Source: Actinopolyspora halophila DSM 43834
GTDB lineage: Bacteria; Actinomycetota; Actinomycetes; Mycobacteriales; Pseudonocardiaceae
Direction of reading: 5' to 3'
NCBI RefSeq assembly: GCF_000371785.1
Contig: NZ_AQUI01000002.1
Coordinates: 1,167,122 to 1,231,121 of the forward strand
DNA: 64,000 nt
Position numbers and translations under genes: made by a program. This document shows, piece after piece, positions 59,469 to 64,000 of the stretch. Below the pieces are notes generated by a model, which worked only from the letters and a program-made list of their open reading frames with translations, made no database searches and was not told the origin of the DNA. The number at the start of each line of letters is the position of its first letter. Within the stretch, counting starts at the first letter, position 1.

Positions 59469-59756
59469 TTGTCCGAGCAAACGGATTCCGGAGAGGACCG
59501 GCGCGAAACCGGAAACTCGTCCGCGTCGACGAAGCTGTTCGACATCCGCACGATCATCGGCGGACTCTTCGTCGTGTACGGCGTGCTGGTGGGGCTCGCC
59601 GGAATGTTTCCCACGGAGGAGGGGCTGGCCAAGTCCCAGGGGATCAACATCAACCTGTGGACGGGCCTGTCGATGCTGGTACTCGGTGGGCTCTTCCTGC
59701 TCTGGGTCAGGCTTCGCCCGCTCGAAACGCCGGAGATGCCCTCGGAGGAGGGCTGA
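59469..59756 (+). CDS. Two-helix membrane protein, probable partner of the symporter
   Basis: TTG 59469 is six bases after GGAGG. The 95-residue product has a polar start, then DIRTIIGGLFVVYGVLVGLAGM and a second helix LWTGLSMLVLGGLFLLWVRL. Small two-helix proteins following SSS carrier genes are known as auxiliary subunits in some families; here it is 77 bp behind the symporter. No motif beyond the helices is seen. Confidence 0.65.
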   Translation: MSEQTDSGEDRRETGNSSASTKLFDIRTIIGGLFVVYGVLVGLAGMFPTEEGLAKSQGININLWTGLSMLVLGGLFLLWVRLRPLETPEMPSEEG

Positions 59757-59792
59757 CCTTCAGAGGTCGGCGGGGCCGGTTGCGTAGCGGTG

Positions 59793-60030
59793 CGGGTGGC
59801 GGAACCTCAGTCGGCGCCCGGCTGCGGGTGCCTCGACATCGGGTAGGCACCTACACAACGTCGAGGCCGTCCTCGCCGGGCACTCGACTGAGAACCCGCG
59901 GTTGGTCGGTCTGCGTAGGCTCAAAGCGCTCGTGTTGGTGTGACGGATTTCCCGGGGACCCGGCCCGCCTGGTGGGGCGCTCGGCGGTGCCGGTGGCTCG
60001 GGCTCGTAAGCGCCTGCGGTGACGTCCGGG
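59793..60030 (+). repeat. Palindromic convergent-gap repeat, copy E with tail
   Basis: The outer stem is CTCAGTCGGCGCCCGGC with GCCGGGCACTCGACTGAG, the inner stem CCTCGAC with GTCGAGG, and the loop is GGGTAGGCACCTACAC. The tail contains GCGTAGGCTCAAAGCGCTCG, then GGCGGTGCCGGTGGC and GGCTCGTAAGCGCCTGCG. It lies between the small membrane protein and the convergent IclR gene. Confidence 0.85.
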
Positions 60031-60069
60031 AGAAGGTCCCCGAGTGGCCAGCCAACCGCAGCGGAATCT

Positions 60070-60915
60070 CTATCCTCCGGCGCGGTGCCCCAACCTTTCG
60101 GACAGGTTCGCGGCACCGCGCACCACCGTCCCGGCGAGTTCCCGCTCGACTCGTTCGTCCCACCTGAGGATGGGGACCGCGATGCTCATCGCGGCCACCA
60201 CCTCGGACGAGTGGTCGTACACGGGCGCCGCGACGCAGGCGACCGAGTCGTTGGACTCACAGTGCTCCCGTGCCTGTCCGGAACGGGCACGCACCTCGGC
60301 GAGCTCCGCGAGCAGGCTCCGGTGGTCGGTGATGCTGTTGGCGGTCATCGGTGACAGCGTGCTCGCGTCGTAGAGCTCGTCGAGCTTTTCCGCGGGAAGT
60401 GGTGCCAGCAGAGCCTTGCCCACCGCCGTGCAGTGGGCGGGGAGACGCCTTCCCACGGCCGAGACCATGCGTACCGGGTGCCCGCTGTCCACCTTGGCTA
60501 TGTAGAGCACTTCGGTGCCCTCGCGGATTCCGATGTGCACGGTCTCGTTGCACTCCCGCGAGGTCTCCTCGGCCGCGAGTTGTCCCTCACGGGCGAGATC
60601 CAGCCGGTCGGCGTAGGCGGACCCCAGTTGGAAGCTCCGGACGCCCAGTCTGTACCTGGAACCGCTGCCCCCCGCGTGGGTGAGGTATCCGCGCTCCACG
60701 AGCGTGCCGAGCAGCTCGTGCACCGTCGTGCGGGGGAGTTCCAGCTTGGTGGTGATCTCCGGGGCGCTCAGTTCCGCTTCGTCCAGGAACAGTTCCAGTA
60801 TGTCGAAAGCCCGCTGCAAAGCGGGTACTGCTCGTGCCACAGCGGTCGCCCCCTCGGTTCTTCGACGGATGAGCTCCGATCGCACCGGATTCGTGAACGA
60901 GTCCTTGGCCGACAC
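60070..60915 (-). CDS. IclR-family transcriptional regulator
   Basis: GTG 60915 starts a 281-residue protein. The N-terminal winged helix (LQRAFDILELFLDEAELSAPEITTKLELPRTTVHELLGTLVERGYLTH) and the C-terminal effector domain (MVSAVGRRLPAHCTAVGKALLAPLP, and later ESNDSVACVAAPVYDHS) are classic IclR. It is divergent from the sugar-acid operon by 124 bp. The matching palindromic sites before the symporter gene and before 61040 make it the likely regulator of both. The ligand may be a sugar acid or its pathway product. Confidence 0.93.
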   Translation of the reverse strand: MSAKDSFTNPVRSELIRRRTEGATAVARAVPALQRAFDILELFLDEAELSAPEITTKLELPRTTVHELLGTLVERGYLTHAGGSGSRYRLGVRSFQLGSAYADRLDLAREGQLAAEETSRECNETVHIGIREGTEVLYIAKVDSGHPVRMVSAVGRRLPAHCTAVGKALLAPLPAEKLDELYDASTLSPMTANSITDHRSLLAELAEVRARSGQAREHCESNDSVACVAAPVYDHSSEVVAAMSIAVPILRWDERVERELAGTVVRGAANLSERLGHRAGG

Positions 60916-60976
60916 GTGACCGGTATTTCGAACAGCTTACCGGAAATCGGAAGGGGCGGTTCGAGGGACTCGCCTA

Positions 60977-61032
60977 TTGACCTGGTGAGGCATGTAAGGC
61001 TACGTTGTCGAACAACGTCCGATATTTCGAAC
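60977..61032 (+). promoter_or_regulatory. Promoter and IclR-type operator before the sugar-acid operon
   Basis: TTGACC (60977-60982) and TACGTT (61001-61006) are 18 bp apart. The region 61009-61032 starts CGAACAACGT and ends TTTCGAAC, matching the symporter operator at nearly all positions. It covers the start site, so the pair is probably co-regulated. Confidence 0.7.
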
Positions 61033-61039
61033 GGAGTGG

Positions 61040-62005
61040 GTGTTGGAAGCACGAACGTTCTTGCGATCCCAGGGGTTGCCCGCCGAGGACGCCGAAGAAC
61101 CCCCCGCGAGCCCCCGACGTTTTCCGGACGGGGCGCAGTACCGCGTGGAGATCCCGAGCACCGAGGGGCCCGAGGTGCTCGACGCCGTCCTGTCCGAAGC
61201 CGCGGACCGGGACGTTCCCGTGCACCGGGTTTCCCAGGGCAGCGGGGCCATGATGCTCACGGACACCGAGCTCGCCGAGATGGCCGCCACAGCGGGGCGG
61301 AACCACGCGGAGTTGAGCCTGTTCGCCCGTCCGCAGGCGGGCTGGCACACCGGGGCGATGGTGGGATCCCGGGTGGGTGCTTCCATAGCGGCCCAGGCCC
61401 GTGGCACCGATCAACTCGCGCACGTGCTGGAGGACGTGCGCCGAGCCGCCGACGCGGGTGTGCGGAGTGTACTGATCACGGACCTCGGGGTGCTCTCGAT
61501 CGCGGCGCGGATGCGCGAGGACGGGAAGTTGCCCGCGGACATGTGCTTCAAGTGCAGTGTCCAAATGGCTCTGTCCAATCCGGTTTCCATCGCGATCGCG
61601 GAGAGGCTCGGCGCCGACACCTACAACGTGCCGACGGACCTCTCCATCGGTCAGCTGGCCTCCATACGCGCGGCCACCGACCTGCCGCTCGACATCTACA
61701 TCGAGTCCCCGGACGATCTGGGCGGATTCGTCCGGCACTACGAGATAGCGGAGATAGTCCGGGTCGCCGCACCCGTCTACGTCAAGTTCGGACTGCGCAA
61801 CGCCCCCGACATCTATCCCAGCGGTGGTCACCTGATCTCCACGGCCGTCGCGCTCGGTCGGGAACGCGTGCGTCGTGCCCGTATCGGCCTGGACATGCTG
61901 CATCGCTACATGCCGGAGGCCACGACCTCGGAGCTGCCTGCCCCAGGGCTCGCCGTCCCGCGCGGCGAGTCCGCGACGAGCGAGAAGGCGAGTGATCTCA
62001 GGTGA
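61040..62005 (+). CDS. U32-peptidase-like TIM-barrel protein in a sugar-acid cluster
   Basis: GTG 61040 or TTG 61043 starts a 321-residue product. The C-terminal half has DTYNVPTDLSIGQLASIRAATDLPLDIYIESPDDLGGFVRHYEIAEIVRVAAPVYVKFGLRNAPDIYPSGGH, given here by its position (residues about 193-265). That pattern is found in proteins annotated as U32 peptidase family, but the usual catalytic Cys signature is missing. It is coupled to the dehydratase by a GTGA overlap. It may be an enzyme of sugar-acid cleavage or modification rather than a peptidase. Confidence 0.6.
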   Translation: MLEARTFLRSQGLPAEDAEEPPASPRRFPDGAQYRVEIPSTEGPEVLDAVLSEAADRDVPVHRVSQGSGAMMLTDTELAEMAATAGRNHAELSLFARPQAGWHTGAMVGSRVGASIAAQARGTDQLAHVLEDVRRAADAGVRSVLITDLGVLSIAARMREDGKLPADMCFKCSVQMALSNPVSIAIAERLGADTYNVPTDLSIGQLASIRAATDLPLDIYIESPDDLGGFVRHYEIAEIVRVAAPVYVKFGLRNAPDIYPSGGHLISTAVALGRERVRRARIGLDMLHRYMPEATTSELPAPGLAVPRGESATSEKASDLR

Positions 62006-63162
62006 AAATCACGAAGATCGAACCCCTGGTCCTCGGGACTCCCTGGAGGGATCTGACCTACGTCCGCCTGCACACCGACGACGGATTCGTCGGGGTGGGG
62101 GAGACGCGGATGCTCGGACACACCGAGGCGTTGCTCGGCTACCTCAACGAGGCCGCGCGCAACCACGTCGTCGGCGCCGATCCGTTCAACATCGAAGCGC
62201 TGGTGTGGCGGATGAAGCGCGGTGACTACGGCCGAGCGGGCGAGGTCGTGATGTCCGGTATCGCCTGCGTGGAGATGGCGTGCTGGGACATCGTCGGCAA
62301 GGCGCTGGGCGAACCGGTGTGGCGACTGCTCGGCGGCAACGTCCGGGACCGGGTCAAGGCCTACGCCAACGGCTGGTACACGGTGGAACGTACTCCGGAG
62401 CAGTTCCACGAGGCGGCCCGTTCGGTGGTGGACGGCGGTTATCGAGCGCTGAAGTTCGACCCGTTCGGTCCGGGACGGTGGGAACTGGAGCCCGCGGAGT
62501 CGCGCCGCTCGGTCGAACTGGTGGAAGCCGTCCGGGACGCGGTGGGCCCCGACGTCGAGATCCTCGTCGAGATGCACGGGCGGTTCACCCCGGCCGAGGC
62601 GACCCGGATAGCCGGTGAGCTGGCCCGTTTCTCGCCCAGCTGGATCGAGGAGCCGGTCCCGCCGGAGAACATCGAGGCGCTGAGCAAGGTCTCCGCGGCG
62701 ACTCCGCTGGCGGTGGCGACCGGGGAGCGCATCCACGACCGCTTCGAGTACCGGGAAGTGTTCTCCCGGCAGGCGGCCGACGTGATCCAGCCCGACATAG
62801 GGCACTTCGGAGGCATCTCGGAGACCCGCAAGGTGGCCGCCACCGCGGAGACCCACTACGTGCTGCTCGCCCCGCACAACGTCGGCGGGCCGGTGCTCAC
62901 GGCCGCGAACCTGCATCTCGCCGCGGTGACCGAGAACTTCAAGATCCAGGAGCACTTCAACGACTTCGCGGACGCGCACGTGAAGCAGGCGGCACCCGGG
63001 CTGCCCGAGGTCGAGGACGGTTACTTCGCGCTGCCCTCCGGCCCCGGACTCGGGGTGGAACTCGACGTGGACTTCGTGCGCGAACATCCGGCGGGCGGAG
63101 CACGTTTCGACCTTTACGCCGAGGACTGGCAGTTCCGCGGCACGAAGGAGAAGACCTCATGA
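62002..63162 (+). CDS. Acid-sugar dehydratase (mandelate racemase/enolase superfamily)
   Basis: GTG 62002 overlaps the previous stop. The 386-residue protein is of the MR subgroup of the enolase superfamily, similar to galactonate/mannonate dehydratases. Metal ligands are expected in VEMHGRF, IEEPVPPEN and ATGERIH, and the acid-base His in the HNVGGP element. It should remove water from a sugar acid such as a hexonate to give a 2-keto-3-deoxy product. The substrate cannot be deduced from motifs, but the neighbours fit sugar acids. Confidence 0.85.
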   Translation: MKITKIEPLVLGTPWRDLTYVRLHTDDGFVGVGETRMLGHTEALLGYLNEAARNHVVGADPFNIEALVWRMKRGDYGRAGEVVMSGIACVEMACWDIVGKALGEPVWRLLGGNVRDRVKAYANGWYTVERTPEQFHEAARSVVDGGYRALKFDPFGPGRWELEPAESRRSVELVEAVRDAVGPDVEILVEMHGRFTPAEATRIAGELARFSPSWIEEPVPPENIEALSKVSAATPLAVATGERIHDRFEYREVFSRQAADVIQPDIGHFGGISETRKVAATAETHYVLLAPHNVGGPVLTAANLHLAAVTENFKIQEHFNDFADAHVKQAAPGLPEVEDGYFALPSGPGLGVELDVDFVREHPAGGARFDLYAEDWQFRGTKEKTS

Positions 63163-64000
63163 GCGATTCCGCCCGAGAGGTGCGGATCGAGCGGCCGGAA
63201 AGCCTGCGGGTCGTTCCGAGCGAACCCACACCCCCGGGGCCGCGCGAGACCGTGGTCGAGGTCGTCCGCAGCGGGATCTGCGGATCGGACCGGGAGGTGT
63301 TCACCGGAGGCAGGCCGCCCGAGTTCGTGCGCTACCCGGTGGTCCCCGGGCACGAGTGGTCCGGAAGGGTCGTGGCCGTCGGCGCGGAGGTGGACGCGGG
63401 ACTGAACGGCCGCCTCGTCGTGGGTGAGGGCTTCCGGGGCTGCGGCGTGTGCCCGGCGTGCAGGCGCGGGGACAACAACCTCTGCGCCGACCAGTACGAC
63501 GAGACCGGGTTCACCAGCCCGGGGGGCTGGGCCACCTATCTCACCCTGCCCGCGCGGTTGTTGCACGTGCTCCCCGACGACGCGGACGCGCGCAGCGCCG
63601 CGGCACTGGAACCGGCGGCCTGCGCCGCGGCGGCGACCCTCAAACTCGCGGCTGTGCCGGGGGAACGGATGGCCGTCGTCGGGGGCGGGAGTCTGGGGCT
63701 GCTCGCGACGCAGCTCATCGCCTCGACCTCGCCCGCGGAGCTGACCCTGGTCGAACCGAACGCGGCCCGCGCGGAGATCGCGGAGGCGTGCGGAGCGGGC
63801 AGGGTGTGCTCGCCCGAGGAGGCGAAGGGGCGGCTCGCGAGCTACGACGCCGTCGTGGAGGCCGCGGGAGCCTCGGGAACGGCGGACCTGGCCACGCGCC
63901 TGTCCCGTCCCGGCGGACGCGTCGTGCTCACCGGGGTGGCCGCGGCGGACTCCGGACCGCCCGATCCGGCCCACCTGGTCCTTTCCCAGATCACGGTGCA
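63159..64000 (+). CDS. Zinc-dependent alcohol/polyol dehydrogenase, cut by window end
   Basis: ATG 63159 overlaps the previous TGA. The visible 280 residues form a medium-chain dehydrogenase: catalytic zinc ligands in SGICGSDREVF and PGHEWSG, the structural zinc cluster CGVCPACRRGDNNLC, and the nucleotide-binding VVGGGSLGLLATQLIA. The C terminus lies outside the window. With the upstream dehydratase and symporter it probably oxidises a sugar or sugar acid, as in L-galactonate- or L-idonate-type routes. Confidence 0.88.
   Translation, partial: MSDSAREVRIERPESLRVVPSEPTPPGPRETVVEVVRSGICGSDREVFTGGRPPEFVRYPVVPGHEWSGRVVAVGAEVDAGLNGRLVVGEGFRGCGVCPACRRGDNNLCADQYDETGFTSPGGWATYLTLPARLLHVLPDDADARSAAALEPAACAAAATLKLAAVPGERMAVVGGGSLGLLATQLIASTSPAELTLVEPNAARAEIAEACGAGRVCSPEEAKGRLASYDAVVEAAGASGTADLATRLSRPGGRVVLTGVAAADSGPPDPAHLVLSQITV

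Noticed and set aside
13160-60030. Idea that the palindromic repeat family is a CRISPR array
   Set aside because: Copies are separated by kilobases, there are no regular spacers and no cas genes.
1-64000. tRNA or rRNA genes
   Set aside because: No cloverleaf with a GTTCGA-type T-loop and matching acceptor stem was found on either strand, and no rRNA-like stretch.

Overview
The window is high-GC actinobacterial DNA. Starts are often GTG or TTG, genes are tightly coupled, and two features point to the Pseudonocardiales (Saccharopolyspora/Actinopolyspora-type organisms): EspG plus DUF3558 lipoproteins, and an HTH/DUF5753 regulator paired with DUF397. The order is an inference and I cannot fix the genus. 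I find no rRNA, tRNA, transposase, phage gene, CRISPR array or antibiotic assembly line. The gene set reads as a chromosomal mosaic of catabolic and envelope genes.

Layout. 1-770: end of the RuMP formaldehyde pair hxlA-hxlB. 984-3479: ABC exporter operon (-). 3643-7630: operon (-) for an orphan ESX/type VII accessory set (small secreted-type protein, two DUF3558 lipoproteins, WxG/PPE-like Gly-rich protein, EspG). 7798-9672: HTH/DUF397 pair divergent from three overlapping tiny genes, with a 15-bp palindrome between them. 9750-12761: second ABC system and a hypothetical. 13033-13124: candidate small RNA. 13395-16480: alanine dehydrogenase and a PucR regulator. 16674-18830: tandem glycine riboswitch, gcvH, sdaA. 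18939-20854: MFS exporter and a subtilisin-inhibitor-like protein. 21061-26768: MerR regulator divergent from racemase, acyl-CoA dehydrogenase, phosphodiesterase and MpaB-like genes. 27151-33071: glcDEF and an LctP permease. 33255-36913: thiolase and FadB. 37371-41694: secreted protein, TetR/Baeyer-Villiger monooxygenase pair, DUF6319-like protein. 41915-47605: 5-oxoprolinase operon pxpABC with an NRAMP transporter, divergent GntR and MFS. 47685-52538: membrane protein, candidate amyloid-motif protein, class A penicillin-binding protein, CPBP protease. 52636-55275: metE under a cobalamin riboswitch. 55548-57442: serine beta-lactamase-like hydrolase and a VOC protein. 57724-64000: sugar-acid uptake and catabolism cluster (sodium symporter, small partner, IclR, U32-like protein, enolase-superfamily dehydratase, zinc dehydrogenase cut by the window end).

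How the parts work together. Several local circuits can be read directly: glycine sensing upstream of gcvH-sdaA; B12 sensing upstream of metE; an IclR-type operator shared by the symporter and the sugar-acid operon; and near-perfect palindromes between divergent regulator/target pairs (GntR/pxp, TetR/monooxygenase, HTH/small genes).

The most unusual signal is a dispersed repeat family. Five palindromic cores of about 100 bp, plus one tail-only copy, lie only in gaps where transcription converges. Their inner and outer stems change in a compensatory way between copies while the terminal loop is constant. I do not recognise this element. A second short repeat built on an 18-bp inverted repeat around TTTTGCCTA occurs three times in the first 3.6 kb.
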